From: Marinomonas posidonica_A
Lineage (GTDB): Bacteria > Pseudomonadota > Gammaproteobacteria > Pseudomonadales > Marinomonadaceae
Reading direction: 5' to 3'
NCBI RefSeq assembly: GCF_043643765.1
Contig: NZ_JBHZSP010000008.1
Location: 1 to 64,000 of the forward strand
DNA length: 64,000 nucleotides
In this document: positions 8,653-18,515 of the stretch, one piece after another
How positions within the stretch are numbered: position 1 is the first letter of the stretch
Layout of the letters: each line of letters opens with the position of its first letter
Position numbers and translations under genes: made by a program
The notes under the pieces: generated by a model
What the model was told of the DNA's origin: nothing
What the model saw: only the letters and a program-made list of their open reading frames with translations
The model's database searches: none

Positions 8653-9059
8653 GACGCATACACCTGTGTCAGGTCTTTAAACCCTTTAAGTTCAATGGCG
8701 TTACCGCTTGGGTCTTTAAAGAACAAGGTCCACTGCTCACCCGCTTCGCCGGCAAAACGAACACTCGGTGCTAAGTCAAATGTCACCCCTGCGCCCTCCA
8801 AACGGTCAGCTATATTTCGCCAATCTTCGTAAGCTAAAATCAAGCCAAAGTGAGGCATGGGCACCAGATGGTCACCTACCTTGCCAGTATTATTAGTGGG
8901 AGAAGGAGTGCCCAAATGCAAGGAAAGTTGATGACCATAAAAATCAAAATCCACCCAAGTCTCTGTATGACGCCCTTCTTTACAGCCCAACACACGAGTA
9001 TAAAAATCTCTTGTCTCTGCTAAGGACGTAACATGATATGCGTAATGAAACAGTGCCAA
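8649..9059 (-). CDS. VOC-superfamily (glyoxalase/dioxygenase-like) protein
   Basis: 136-aa single vicinal-oxygen-chelate domain. It starts MALFHYAYHVTSLAETRDFY, with the first metal-ligand His in YHVTSL. A second His-containing strand is HQLSLHLG, and a terminal Glu occurs in GNAIELKGF. This resembles the YwbC/glyoxalase-like group with the end motif FFKDPSGNAIELK. It could be a glyoxalase, dioxygenase or resistance protein, and the sequence does not decide. First gene of a two-gene unit with the hydroxyacid dehydrogenase. Confidence 0.85.
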   Translation of the reverse strand: MALFHYAYHVTSLAETRDFYTRVLGCKEGRHTETWVDFDFYGHQLSLHLGTPSPTNNTGKVGDHLVPMPHFGLILAYEDWRNIADRLEGAGVTFDLAPSVRFAGEAGEQWTLFFKDPSGNAIELKGFKDLTQVYAS

Positions 9060-9150
9060 TTCCGTAACCTCCTCTCGACATTAAATACGGCTAACATACC
9101 GTACAGCTAGAAAAATAAACAGGGATAGCGAATATCAAGTCTAGAAATGT

Positions 9151-10704
9151 CTACTGTAAAGGCGTGCCTTCACGGTCTTCTTGTGCAACAAAATTCAGAT
9201 ATTCCGTTTTCACTTCAGGCAACGGATTTACCTCTGAAAACAACTGGGAACGACTTTGATTTTCAATGATTCTTACGTGCGAACGGTTCAGCTCTCTAGG
9301 TTCTTTTACCCCACAAGAATGGGCAATTAAACCAATGCCGTGCAATAACTCTTGGGCATAATTTGCTACACGCTCAGACTTTTCCGTCGCCACCAAACCT
9401 TTTTGCAACTCGGGATTGTGCGTAGTAATGCCAGTTGGGCAGGTATTTTTATTGCATTGAAGTGCTTGAATACAACCAAGTGAAAACAGGAAACCACGGG
9501 CAGATACGACAAAATCTGCCCCAGCACTTAATGCCCATGCGGCTTTGCCAGGAACAATCAATTTACCCGATGCAATCACCTTGATGTAAGGTCGTAAACC
9601 ATGCGACGTAATGGCGTTTACTACCAAAGGCAAACTTTCTCTTAACTGCATTCCCACATAATCCATTAAGGATTGTGGTGCTGCTCCAGTGCCACCATCA
9701 GAGCTATCAATCGTAATAAAATCCGGACAATAATCGAGGCCTTTTTTGTGTATCAAATCACACATTTTATCAAAAAATGTGACATCACCGACCACCATTT
9801 TAAAGCCCACAGGCTTACCCGTGACCTTGCGGACATGATGAATCATATTCAGCAAATCATCGATGGATTTGATGTCTGTATGTCCGTTGGGACTAATCGA
9901 ATCTGCACCAACAGGAATGCCGCGAGTATGAGCAATTTCTTCCGTCACTTTTGCACCAGGTAACATCCCTCCTTTACCCGGTTTTGCCCCTTGACTCATC
10001 TTGATTTCAAACATACGTACATTGTTGTGATCAGCAATGGCTTTTAATCTGTCATCACTCAGGTGTCCATGAGCATCACGAACACCGTATTTGGCCGTAC
10101 CGATTTGGAATACTAAATCACAACCACCTTCAAGATGATAAGGTGACAAACCGCCTTCCCCCGTATTCATCCAAATCCCCGCCTTACGAGCGCCTTGAGA
10201 TAAGGCCTGAACGGCAGGCTTCGACAAGGCACCAAAACTCATACCTGAGATATTGATCACAGAACGAGTTCGATAAGGGTGTTTTGTAGTATGTTCACCA
10301 ATACTGATTTCTTTGGGCTGTACGGCGTCTTCTTCCAAGGTTGGAAAAGCACAATTGAGGAAATAAATATCGCCCGGCGTATCAAGAGAGCGAGTGGAAC
10401 CAAAGGCGATGGTAGCGTCTACTTTCTTAGCCGCACGATACGCCCAAGAACGCTCAGCACGATCAAAAGGACGTTCTTCTCGATCTAAAGCAAAAAAGTA
10501 TTGACGAAAAAATTCACCAAGATGCTCAAACAAATACCGAAAACGGCCAACAATAGGGTAATTACGACGAATAGTATGGGCCGTTTGATGTGTGTCCACC
10601 CAGTACATAACGACTAATGCCACCAATAAAGCAAAACACAGAACCACAAAAAACAATGCCGCCCAATGAATGGTCACACTCGTGACCGACCATAAAAATT
10701 CCAT
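9151..10704 (-). CDS. FMN-binding glutamate synthase-family protein, membrane-anchored
   Basis: 517 aa with an N-terminal membrane segment (about residues 12-35) followed by a GltB-like FMN-binding TIM barrel. Recognisable barrel pieces are NISGMSFGALSKPAVQALSQGA, NTGEGGLSPYH, MFEIKMSQGAKPGKGG, DSSDGGTGAAPQSLMDYVG and VSARGFLFSLGCIQALQCNKNTCPTG. The Cys cluster in the last segment corresponds to the 3Fe-4S ligand region. It lacks the amidotransferase domain, so it is not a full glutamate synthase. Members of this family are of unknown substrate. Monocistronic. Confidence 0.85.
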   Translation of the reverse strand: MEFLWSVTSVTIHWAALFFVVLCFALLVALVVMYWVDTHQTAHTIRRNYPIVGRFRYLFEHLGEFFRQYFFALDREERPFDRAERSWAYRAAKKVDATIAFGSTRSLDTPGDIYFLNCAFPTLEEDAVQPKEISIGEHTTKHPYRTRSVINISGMSFGALSKPAVQALSQGARKAGIWMNTGEGGLSPYHLEGGCDLVFQIGTAKYGVRDAHGHLSDDRLKAIADHNNVRMFEIKMSQGAKPGKGGMLPGAKVTEEIAHTRGIPVGADSISPNGHTDIKSIDDLLNMIHHVRKVTGKPVGFKMVVGDVTFFDKMCDLIHKKGLDYCPDFITIDSSDGGTGAAPQSLMDYVGMQLRESLPLVVNAITSHGLRPYIKVIASGKLIVPGKAAWALSAGADFVVSARGFLFSLGCIQALQCNKNTCPTGITTHNPELQKGLVATEKSERVANYAQELLHGIGLIAHSCGVKEPRELNRSHVRIIENQSRSQLFSEVNPLPEVKTEYLNFVAQEDREGTPLQ

Positions 10705-10766
10705 ATTTCACCCTTACCCAGTAAAACGTTTAAACGACTGACTTAATGTCTTTACATGATCATAAA

Positions 10767-13181
10767 TCAAAAACTGGGGGCAATGTCGGACGAATCATGA
10801 ACAAAAGAAGCAATAAATTGGTCTGCAGGAGCAGGACGACCAAAATAGTAACCTTGATAAAAGAAACACTCGCATTCTTTGAGTCGATCAAAATGCGGCA
10901 AGGTCTCTACACCTTCCGCTAAGACATTTATTTTCAACGCTTTTGCCATGGCGATCACCGCATGTACTATGGCTTCATCACTGTGATCTGTGAGCAAATC
11001 TCGCACAAAAGATTGATCAATTTTCAACCTGTCGATCGGTAAGGATTTAAGATACTTCAACGACGAATATCCAGTGCCAAAATCATCTATGGACAAATAC
11101 ACACCCAACTCTTTTATCGCCTGCATTTTGGTCAAACTGGTGGCCCAATCATTCAACAAGGTATTTTCTGTAATTTCTAAATCCACACACGAAGCGGGTA
11201 CATGATGTTTTTCCAACTGAGCTTTTAACGTTGGCAAAAAGCTCGCTTGCTGAAACTGTATTGGGCTGACGTTAATCGACATGCGCCATGATGTCTGCCA
11301 TTTACCCTGCTCTAACCAAGTTGCCACTTGTGACAGGGCTTCATCCAGTACCCAAGTGCCAATGTCGACAATAAGACCAATCTCTTCTGCTAAAGGAATA
11401 AATTCGGCTGGCGAAATAAAGCCTTTATCTGCATCCCGCCATCTTAATAGTGCTTCGGCTCCAATTAACTCTCCTTCAGCATTATTTTGTGGCTGATAAT
11501 AGAGTTCAAATAATTTGTTTTCGGTCGCATGATGCAGGGCTTTCTCCATTTCAAGACGAGCATCAGAAGCCGCCTGCATTTCAGGACGATACATTGCATA
11601 CGTATTTCGGCCTGACTCTTTCGCTCGATATAAAGCGGTATCCGCTTGCTTTAAGATCACCTCGGCACACTGCTCACTTGATTGAAAAACACTGGCCCCC
11701 AAACTCGCCGTAATATGAACTTCATGATGACCCGCTGTTTTGACTTGCTGGCAAGCCAACATGACACGGCAAATCAAATCGTCCACTTGCGCCTCGGCTG
11801 CCGCCAAATCTTTCCCCAGCGCCTGCAAAAGAAAGGCAAACTCATCCCCCCCCATACGAGCAAAAACAACCTCAGAAGACACTAACCCAGCCAATTGTTT
11901 TGATACACAACGCAAAAGTTGATCGCCAACATTGTGCCCTAAGGAATCGTTAATGACTTTAAAGCGATCAATGTCCATAAAAACCACAGCTGAATAGTGA
12001 CTATCCAGATTACTGACCCGCAGCCTTTCATTCAATCTGTCCGTTAGGTATTGTCGATTGGGTAGGTCCGTAACGGGATCATAGTAGGCCAAATGATGAA
12101 TATGATCCTGAGCTTGTTTGCGCTCACTGACATCACGCATCAACATGAGGGTTTCCACATTGGATTGCACTTGATACTTAACCAAGCGCACTTCGACAGG
12201 CAATGTTTGCCCATCAACATGATATTGACTTTCTATGGTGGTGGGATGATTCAGCGGCAGAGCACTTACCAAATCGACAAAATAAGGCCAATCAGATTCT
12301 TCATAAAATGCTTCCAAGGACGTATCAGGCAAATCCTTTTTGTCCAATTTAAGCATGCTTTTGGCAGTCGTGTTAGCAATGCGGATTTGTTGTTGATCAT
12401 CTAACAAGATAATACCATCCGCGGCGTGTTCTATCATGGCCTTTGTGTGACTGTTACTGCGTTCCAAATCACTCAACGCCGTATTCAAATTATCCCATAA
12501 ATGACTGAAGGTTGCGTGTAACTGACCTAGTTCATCCGCTTGATGATGACGATAAAAAGCCCCAAATAGCGGCAGTTTTCGTACTCGCCCTAACTTAGAA
12601 AGAGAGCGCGTTAGACGAACCAACGGATACGTCACTAGAAAATAAAAAATCAGTGATACAAGACAAGCAAGCAGAATATCTTTTACTAAGTTAAACAACA
12701 AAAGAGGGATATGGGTAGACAGCAAATTGTCCATTAAATAACGCGTTTCCGGTACCACAGTGAGCAAACCTGAATTAAAGCTAGGCTGCAATAAAATCAG
12801 AGGTCGTTGAAAGAAGGTAAAATCACCAAACAACCAATCAGCCAAAGCTTGTGATGAAGAAAAAACTCGTTGCGGTGCACTGGCAGCAACAAACAACTTG
12901 CCATTTTCATCACTGACCTCAACTTTCGCAATAGATGGTGAGTTCAGCAGGCTCTCGACCTGTTGCTTAGCGACAGGGTAATCCAAACGAAACACGGCGC
13001 TTGCCAAGGGTTGCTCAACCACGCCAAGTAATTGATTGAAGTCGTTTTCAATCATCTTTTTTTGCTGCGTGATGCCATCCAGCAATTGAATGCTATTGCT
13101 TATCAAGCTCAAGCTAATCGCTAATAACAGGGTTAAGACCGCTTGCTTTACAAACAACGATTTAGAAAAGACCAGACTCAT
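10767..13181 (-). CDS. PAS-GGDEF-EAL c-di-GMP signalling protein
   Basis: 804-aa membrane sensor. Order: N-terminal TM (about 13-30), periplasmic domain, second TM (about 160-185), HAMP-like linker, PAS (about 245-350), GGDEF (about 365-525) and EAL (about 540-790). The cyclase motif RMGGDEFAF is intact. The phosphodiesterase motifs EALLRW, NVSPIQF, EITENTL, DDFGTGYSSLKYLK and EGVET are also intact, so both activities are possible. The ligand is unknown. It is a monocistronic gene transcribed leftward. Confidence 0.93.
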   Translation of the reverse strand: MSLVFSKSLFVKQAVLTLLLAISLSLISNSIQLLDGITQQKKMIENDFNQLLGVVEQPLASAVFRLDYPVAKQQVESLLNSPSIAKVEVSDENGKLFVAASAPQRVFSSSQALADWLFGDFTFFQRPLILLQPSFNSGLLTVVPETRYLMDNLLSTHIPLLLFNLVKDILLACLVSLIFYFLVTYPLVRLTRSLSKLGRVRKLPLFGAFYRHHQADELGQLHATFSHLWDNLNTALSDLERSNSHTKAMIEHAADGIILLDDQQQIRIANTTAKSMLKLDKKDLPDTSLEAFYEESDWPYFVDLVSALPLNHPTTIESQYHVDGQTLPVEVRLVKYQVQSNVETLMLMRDVSERKQAQDHIHHLAYYDPVTDLPNRQYLTDRLNERLRVSNLDSHYSAVVFMDIDRFKVINDSLGHNVGDQLLRCVSKQLAGLVSSEVVFARMGGDEFAFLLQALGKDLAAAEAQVDDLICRVMLACQQVKTAGHHEVHITASLGASVFQSSEQCAEVILKQADTALYRAKESGRNTYAMYRPEMQAASDARLEMEKALHHATENKLFELYYQPQNNAEGELIGAEALLRWRDADKGFISPAEFIPLAEEIGLIVDIGTWVLDEALSQVATWLEQGKWQTSWRMSINVSPIQFQQASFLPTLKAQLEKHHVPASCVDLEITENTLLNDWATSLTKMQAIKELGVYLSIDDFGTGYSSLKYLKSLPIDRLKIDQSFVRDLLTDHSDEAIVHAVIAMAKALKINVLAEGVETLPHFDRLKECECFFYQGYYFGRPAPADQFIASFVHDSSDIAPSF

Positions 13182-13416
13182 TCATACCTTCTTTGGGCTA
13201 TCATCCGTTTATGCTTTATCACTAGGAAACTGCGGGTCTGAGTTAAGGAAGGTACGAACAAAGCTGAATGTCTGTTAGGCTGCTCTTACCTTTCTTGAAT
13301 TTGCGACAAATTATAATGAAATATTATATATTCATGCATCGCTAGATATGAATATCATGATATGCGTCACAACTAAAGCCTTCAGAACAAAAGAAAATCA
13401 AATCTGCCTTTACAAT

Positions 13417-13450
13417 GAAAAAAGGCCAACATACTTTCGCATGCTGGCCT
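13417..13450 (-). terminator. Terminator of phoX
   Basis: Stem of ten base pairs with one mismatch (AGGCCAGCAT/ATGTTGGCCT on the minus strand) around a GCGAAAGT-type loop, followed by TTTTTT. It lies 23 bp past the phoX stop codon. Confidence 0.85.
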
Positions 13451-13472
13451 GCATTCGCTTTTATCGAACTGG

Positions 13473-15356
13473 TTACACGATAGCACGACCATCTTCACGT
13501 GTGATGGCAATCACACTAGAAAGCGGTGTGCCACCTGTTGGCCAAGTACCACCTGGGTGCTGAATGCTAACAAACATAGTTGAGTAATCAGAGCTCCAAG
13601 CCGCACCAGTCACTTCACACTTAGTTGGGCCGACCATGAAACGTTTGATTTCACCCGTCTCTGTATCACCAACCAACATTTGGTTATTACCCTGACCAGC
13701 AAACTCCCCTTCGTTCGAGTAGTTGCCATCGGTTTGAATCCACAACAAACCGTTACGGTCAAATTTCAAACCGTCCGGCGAGTTGAACATGTTGTCTTTG
13801 TTCACGTTCGCAGAACCCGCATAAGCATCGTCAAAGACTGCTGGGTTACCCGCCATCACAAACAAATCCCATTTGAAATCATTTGCTGTGTGATCTTCGT
13901 TGCTTGGTTCCCAACGCACGATCTGACCAAAGTTGTTCTTAACTCGTGGGTTCGGACCTTCTGCTGGTGTCGCATCACCACCCGCATTTGGTTTCACGCC
14001 ACGGTTCTTGTTATTGGTTAGACAGCAGTAGGCTTCTACTTTGTTTGGATTCGCCGCAACCCACTCTGGACGGTCCATCGTCGTCGCGCCCACTTTGGAT
14101 GCTGCCTGACGAGTGTGAATGGCAATTTCTGCCTCTGTCATACCTGTTGTCGCAGGCGTTAGTGCTAACCACTCACCACGATTATTGTCATGGAATTTAG
14201 CAACGTACAAAGTACCTTCTGCAAGCAAGTCTGAGTTGTCAGCACCTACTTGGTATTTGCCTTTGGAAACAAAGCGGTAAAGGAATTCACCACGCTCATC
14301 ATCGCCTAGGTAAACAACAACATGGCCGTTTGCCGCGATCGCGACTTCGGCATTTTCGTGTTTGAAACGACCCAGAGCGGTACGTTTTTTAGGACGAGAG
14401 TTTGGATTCATTGGATCAATTTCAACCACATAACCAAAGCGATTTGGCTCATTTGGTTCTTTGGCAAGATCAAAACGATCGTCTGCCATTTCCCACTTGT
14501 AGCGACCTTCAGAAGTGCTCACACCATAACGCTTAAGTTCATCAGGAAGCTGATAGCTGTCATCAGAAGCTGCGAAATAACTGTTGAAGTTCTCTTCACA
14601 AGTCAGATAGGTTCCCCAAGGTGTTTGACCTTGACCACAGTTGTTCCAGGTGCCTTTTGCTAATACACCACGAGGATCTGCTGAGGTTTTCATCAAATCG
14701 TGACCACGTGCTGGACCAGTGATTTCCATTTCAGTATCTGCAGTGATGCGACGGTTGAATTTAGAGTCTTTAATGATGCTCCACTTACCATCGTATTTAG
14801 CCACTTCCATAATGGACACACCGTGTGCAGCTTTGTTCTTGCGCACATCATCTGCCGTCATAGTTTCACCGCCTTCGCGGTTGGCATTTAAGGTTTTTGG
14901 ATTAACGTATTCGTTGTTAACAGCCAATACAAACACGCCATTGTGATTAAAGAAGGCTAAACCATCGTTGTTATCACCAAAAGCCATTTCTTGAGAAGCA
15001 CCTGTACCGCCAGTATTCGTATCTAAAGGCACGCCTTTTGACCACAATGGATCCCCCCAAGAAGCTACCACTTGCCAAGTGTAACCTTTTGGCAGGGTAA
15101 TAGTGTCAGCAGTCGTGGCTTTCACCATATCAAACGCTAAACGAGAAGGTTGATGATGAGCCGCCATAGCCTGAGCAGCACCAAAGGTTGACCCCATCAC
15201 GAATGCGCTGGCACCCACCGCTGCACCACCACTTAGAAAGCCACGACGCGATACCATCTTGTTCGCTACTTTCTCAAATTCCACCACCTCCGGTGCTGGA
15301 CGCACTAACTCATCTAGTTCATCAAAGCTCAAATCTTGTTTGCATTCAATTGTCAT
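13473..15356 (-). CDS. phoX: PhoX-family alkaline phosphatase (DUF839), Tat-exported
   Basis: 627-aa calcium/iron-dependent secreted phosphomonoesterase family that releases phosphate from organic esters. The Tat signal SRRGFLSGGAAVGASAF ends near AQAMA. Family segments include NNEYVNPKTL, GPARGHDLM, NNCGQGQTPWGTYLTCEENF, GRFKHENAEVA, YLGDDERGEFLYRF and PDGLKFDRNGLLWIQTDG. A candidate Pho box lies upstream, consistent with phosphate-starvation induction. Other DUF839 proteins of uncertain activity exist, but the motif set is the PhoX one. It has its own terminator. Confidence 0.88.
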   Translation of the reverse strand: MTIECKQDLSFDELDELVRPAPEVVEFEKVANKMVSRRGFLSGGAAVGASAFVMGSTFGAAQAMAAHHQPSRLAFDMVKATTADTITLPKGYTWQVVASWGDPLWSKGVPLDTNTGGTGASQEMAFGDNNDGLAFFNHNGVFVLAVNNEYVNPKTLNANREGGETMTADDVRKNKAAHGVSIMEVAKYDGKWSIIKDSKFNRRITADTEMEITGPARGHDLMKTSADPRGVLAKGTWNNCGQGQTPWGTYLTCEENFNSYFAASDDSYQLPDELKRYGVSTSEGRYKWEMADDRFDLAKEPNEPNRFGYVVEIDPMNPNSRPKKRTALGRFKHENAEVAIAANGHVVVYLGDDERGEFLYRFVSKGKYQVGADNSDLLAEGTLYVAKFHDNNRGEWLALTPATTGMTEAEIAIHTRQAASKVGATTMDRPEWVAANPNKVEAYCCLTNNKNRGVKPNAGGDATPAEGPNPRVKNNFGQIVRWEPSNEDHTANDFKWDLFVMAGNPAVFDDAYAGSANVNKDNMFNSPDGLKFDRNGLLWIQTDGNYSNEGEFAGQGNNQMLVGDTETGEIKRFMVGPTKCEVTGAAWSSDYSTMFVSIQHPGGTWPTGGTPLSSVIAITREDGRAIV

Positions 15357-15526
15357 AATACTGCCCTATCAATAGTGATTTCTTACTGACGAAAATAAGT
15401 CAGAACCGCCATCTTTTTTCACTTCTTATAGATGGTGCTCTAACCTGCTGTTTGAGATATTAGAAACGCAGCCTTCCCAAGATTGTCGTTTCTAACCTCC
15501 CCTGCTTAAGAGAAGTTGACAATTAA

Positions 15527-15558
15527 TCTATAGACAAAAAGTTACACAGAAATGACAG
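15527..15558 (-). promoter_or_regulatory. Candidate Pho box and -10 element of phoX
   Basis: On the minus strand 15558-15541 reads CTGTCATTTCTGTGTAAC. The first heptamer is an exact CTGTCAT, the second matches at four of seven positions with the standard 4-nt spacing. A TATAGA hexamer follows 8 nt later (15532-15527). PhoB typically binds such repeats in place of a -35 element. Confidence 0.55.
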
Positions 15559-15673
15559 TTAAATGGCATTATTGAATTGTTTAAAAAAAAAGGATTAAAC
15601 TAGTAAGCAGGAAGCAAAACTACTTATAGACAATAATAATAAAAATAACGCAGATTCCCGAGAGGATACCGCT

Positions 15674-17311
15674 ATGATAAACACCTTAAGAAAAATCCCT
15701 ATTAAGCACAGGTTAATCAGTCTGGTGACTTTTTTCTCCATTGGCTTAATTTTAGTGATTTCGCTTTCGCTCAGTGAGAATAAAACCTCACTCCTTAATG
15801 AAAAATACGCGCAAACGAAACACGTTGTTGAAACAGCTACAGGTGTTTTAACCCACTTTCAATCACTCGAGCAATCAGGCGAACTGAGCCGAGATCAGGC
15901 TCAGAAATACGCAATGGACACCATTAAAGGCATTCGCTATGCCGGTGCTGAATACTTTTGGATCAATGATTATGACGCAGTCATGATCATGCATTCTGTT
16001 AAACCGAGTTTGGACGGAAAAAACTTAGCAAATCTTGAAGATCCTAACGGAAAAAAACTGTTTTCAGAATTCGTTAAGGTGGTTAAAGCTCAACAAGCAG
16101 GTTTTGTTGATTACCTATGGCCGAAACCTGGTAGTGAACAACCCGTTGAAAAAATTTCGTACGTGCAAGGGTTTGCACCATGGGGTTGGATTATTGGCTC
16201 TGGTATTTATTTAGACGATGTTGATCAACAGTTCAAACAAGAAATCATAAAATTGGGCAGCATCAGCGCAGTTATTATTCTATTTGCTCTGTTTATTTCC
16301 GTCATCATTCTAAGGTCTATCCTCACGCCAATTCGTCAAATTAAAACAGCTCTGGAAGACATTTCCCACGGTTCTGGTGATTTAACCGCTCGTCTCCCTG
16401 AATCTGGAAACGACCAATTAACCAAGATCGCCATCTCCTACAATACGTTTGTAAAAAGACTTAGCGATACTTTGAATAAAGCCGTGTTGCTTAACCAAGA
16501 AGTGGAATCTAAAAGCAAAGAGCTGAAAATTGCTTCAGCCAAAACCAGAGAAATTAGCCAAGAAAGAGAAGGCAAATTCACTGAAATGACACAAGCCATT
16601 GCGGAAGTCGATAGCTTCAAAAACGAAGTCATTGAAAGCACGCAAACGACATTAGATTCCGCTAAAATAACCGTCGAGAAAACTCGCACAGGACAAGATT
16701 CAATACAACAAACGGTTGATTCACTAGATAAACTATCAAGCGAATTAGAATCAGGGTTAAACACGGTCATTCAACTGGCAGAACAATCTCAAACCATTGG
16801 TACTGTGTTGGATGTCATCAGTGAAATCGCCGAGCAAACTAACCTGCTGGCATTGAATGCGGCGATTGAGGCCGCTCGAGCTGGTGAGCAAGGGCGCGGA
16901 TTCGCTGTGGTGGCAGACGAAGTTCGCGGCTTAGCCAGCCGAACTCAAGCCTCCACAGATGAAATTCAAGCCATGATTAACAAGCTACAGAGTGGTGCAA
17001 AAGAAGCGGAAAGCAAAATTACGGAAAGTCATCAGCAATCACAAAAAACCACTCAAGAGATGAGTATGACAGCGCAATATCTCGAGGACATTGCCAGCTC
17101 AGCGGAAGGCATTAATCGCGCCAGTAACTCGGTACTTCAAAGTGTCACGCTACAAAGCGATGTTGTACAAAGACTCAACGAGTTAAATGAAAAAGTCGTT
17201 GAATTATCAGCGCAGGCGAGTTTGCAAGTCCAGCAGAACAACCAAACGAGTGAATCTCTGGCTCAAACGTCAGAACAAACACAGAAGGTCATGTCGGCCT
17301 TCAAACTTTAG
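15674..17311 (+). CDS. Methyl-accepting chemotaxis protein with sCache_2 sensor
   Basis: 545-aa transmembrane chemoreceptor. TM1 is at about 14-32. The periplasmic part (about 33-190) has the single-Cache type 2 pattern: GIRYAGAEYFWINDYDAVMIMHSVKPSLDGKNL and WGWIIGSGIYLDDVD. TM2 is at about 197-217, then HAMP (LTPIRQIKTALEDISHGSGDLTARL) and the signalling domain with the EIAEQTNLLALNAAIEAAR hairpin tip region. Related sensors bind small organic acids, but the ligand here is unknown. The ATG follows GAGAGGA and a terminator follows the gene. Confidence 0.93.
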   Translation: MINTLRKIPIKHRLISLVTFFSIGLILVISLSLSENKTSLLNEKYAQTKHVVETATGVLTHFQSLEQSGELSRDQAQKYAMDTIKGIRYAGAEYFWINDYDAVMIMHSVKPSLDGKNLANLEDPNGKKLFSEFVKVVKAQQAGFVDYLWPKPGSEQPVEKISYVQGFAPWGWIIGSGIYLDDVDQQFKQEIIKLGSISAVIILFALFISVIILRSILTPIRQIKTALEDISHGSGDLTARLPESGNDQLTKIAISYNTFVKRLSDTLNKAVLLNQEVESKSKELKIASAKTREISQEREGKFTEMTQAIAEVDSFKNEVIESTQTTLDSAKITVEKTRTGQDSIQQTVDSLDKLSSELESGLNTVIQLAEQSQTIGTVLDVISEIAEQTNLLALNAAIEAARAGEQGRGFAVVADEVRGLASRTQASTDEIQAMINKLQSGAKEAESKITESHQQSQKTTQEMSMTAQYLEDIASSAEGINRASNSVLQSVTLQSDVVQRLNELNEKVVELSAQASLQVQQNNQTSESLAQTSEQTQKVMSAFKL

Positions 17312-17329
17312 CCTCTAGGAAATCGATCA

Positions 17330-17363
17330 CGCCAACAAGATGTCCTTCTTGTTGGCGTTTTTT
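17330..17363 (+). terminator. Terminator of the sCache chemoreceptor gene
   Basis: An 11-bp perfect stem CGCCAACAAGA/TCTTGTTGGCG around a short loop, followed by TTTTTT, 18 bp past the stop codon. Confidence 0.92.
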
Positions 17364-17390
17364 ATATCTAACACGCTCTCTTTAGAGCAC

Positions 17391-17789
17391 TTAGCACTCT
17401 TGGATATCGCTCCCATAGACGGCCATTTCGCCATGTCGCAACACCAACCCTTCTCTTAAAGATTTTTTCATGCCTTTCACAACCAGAGCATAGGAGTGAT
17501 CAATCAAACGCTCAATTTCCCCATCTGGCAAACTTCCTTCATACATTACAGAATTCCAATGTCGCTTATTCATATGATAGGCAGGTATCACCTCGTCAAA
17601 CACATCCCTCAGCTCAATAGCATGATCCGGCTGACATTTCAGATTCAGCAAACCTTTTGCTTGGTAGCGAGTCAGTAGAGCAAACATTTTTCCCTGTACT
17701 TTGAACACAGCAGTACGGTTATCAAAAGGATACACTTCCACCGCTTCAGGCTTGGACAATAAATAGGATTTTACACGATCTAGTTGCAA
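17391..17789 (-). CDS. MmcQ/YjbR family protein
   Basis: 132 aa, single MmcQ/YjbR (DUF419) domain with the CyaY-like DNA-binding fold described for the family. Diagnostic pieces are LSKPEAVEVYPFD, VFKVQGKMFALL, LNLKCQPDHAIELRD, YHMNKRHWNSV and HSYALVVKGM. The start is TTG, six bases after GAGG, since no ATG precedes the conserved N-terminus. The cellular role is unknown. Confidence 0.85.
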   Translation of the reverse strand: MQLDRVKSYLLSKPEAVEVYPFDNRTAVFKVQGKMFALLTRYQAKGLLNLKCQPDHAIELRDVFDEVIPAYHMNKRHWNSVMYEGSLPDGEIERLIDHSYALVVKGMKKSLREGLVLRHGEMAVYGSDIQEC

Positions 17790-17827
17790 ACCAACCTCGC
17801 CTCAAAATGTGGGACACAAAGAAACCA

Positions 17828-18412
17828 TCAATAACGTAGCGCAATCGCTTGCTGCAACAATGGCCAAGCTAATAACGCTTGTTGATAGTGTTTAGCCTTA
17901 TCTGACAGGGGCAGATCATAATCGGCAATACGATAGGCTAAAATGCCGTAAAAAGCATCCACAGCACCAGGACTATCGAACATAAAAGGCCCTTTTACCT
18001 GACAAAAAATTTCATCGACTCTGTTTAGTTCGTGACGTAAATCACTGGATATCTCAGTTAACGGTGTCACAGGCTGTAGTGAAAATGGACATTGTTGACG
18101 CAAGGTTACAAAGCCCGCATGAAGCTCGGCACATAAACTTCTCGCCACCGCCTTCTCAAGCGCTGATAATGGATACAAAGCCCCATCTGAGAAGTCGTTA
18201 AAATATTCCGCGATAGCCAAAGAGTCATGCACGACTATGTCACCAATTAGCAGAGCGGGCACCAAGCCTGTTGGCGACAATTGTCTTAACTCAGCTTTGT
18301 CACTTTCGGATTGCAGATCAATCCCCTGCAATTCAACCTCAGCACCGGCTAATTGACTGCAAATCCAAGCCCGTAAAGACCAGGTGGATAAGGTTCCAAC
18401 CACTAGTTTCAT
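17828..18412 (-). CDS. Glutathione S-transferase family protein
   Basis: 194 aa from ATG 18412, preceded by GGAGG (the open frame allows an upstream TTG). The N-terminal thioredoxin-like domain starts KLVVGTLSTWSLRAWI, with the likely active Ser in the loop. The glutathione-binding TGLVPAL cis-Pro and DSLAIAEY segments are present. The alpha-helical C-terminal domain is short and resembles the maleylacetoacetate isomerase/GST zeta-like bacterial group. Substrate unknown. It is followed on the same strand by the YjbR gene. Confidence 0.85.
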   Translation of the reverse strand: MKLVVGTLSTWSLRAWICSQLAGAEVELQGIDLQSESDKAELRQLSPTGLVPALLIGDIVVHDSLAIAEYFNDFSDGALYPLSALEKAVARSLCAELHAGFVTLRQQCPFSLQPVTPLTEISSDLRHELNRVDEIFCQVKGPFMFDSPGAVDAFYGILAYRIADYDLPLSDKAKHYQQALLAWPLLQQAIALRY

Positions 18413-18515
18413 CACTGCCTCCAAGCGCAATGGTTTCCATCACACTATTCCTGAAAAACTGTTAAAATAGAGTCGGTTAATACTTTCAATGAATGACATC
18501 CTCAAAAGGAAGACC

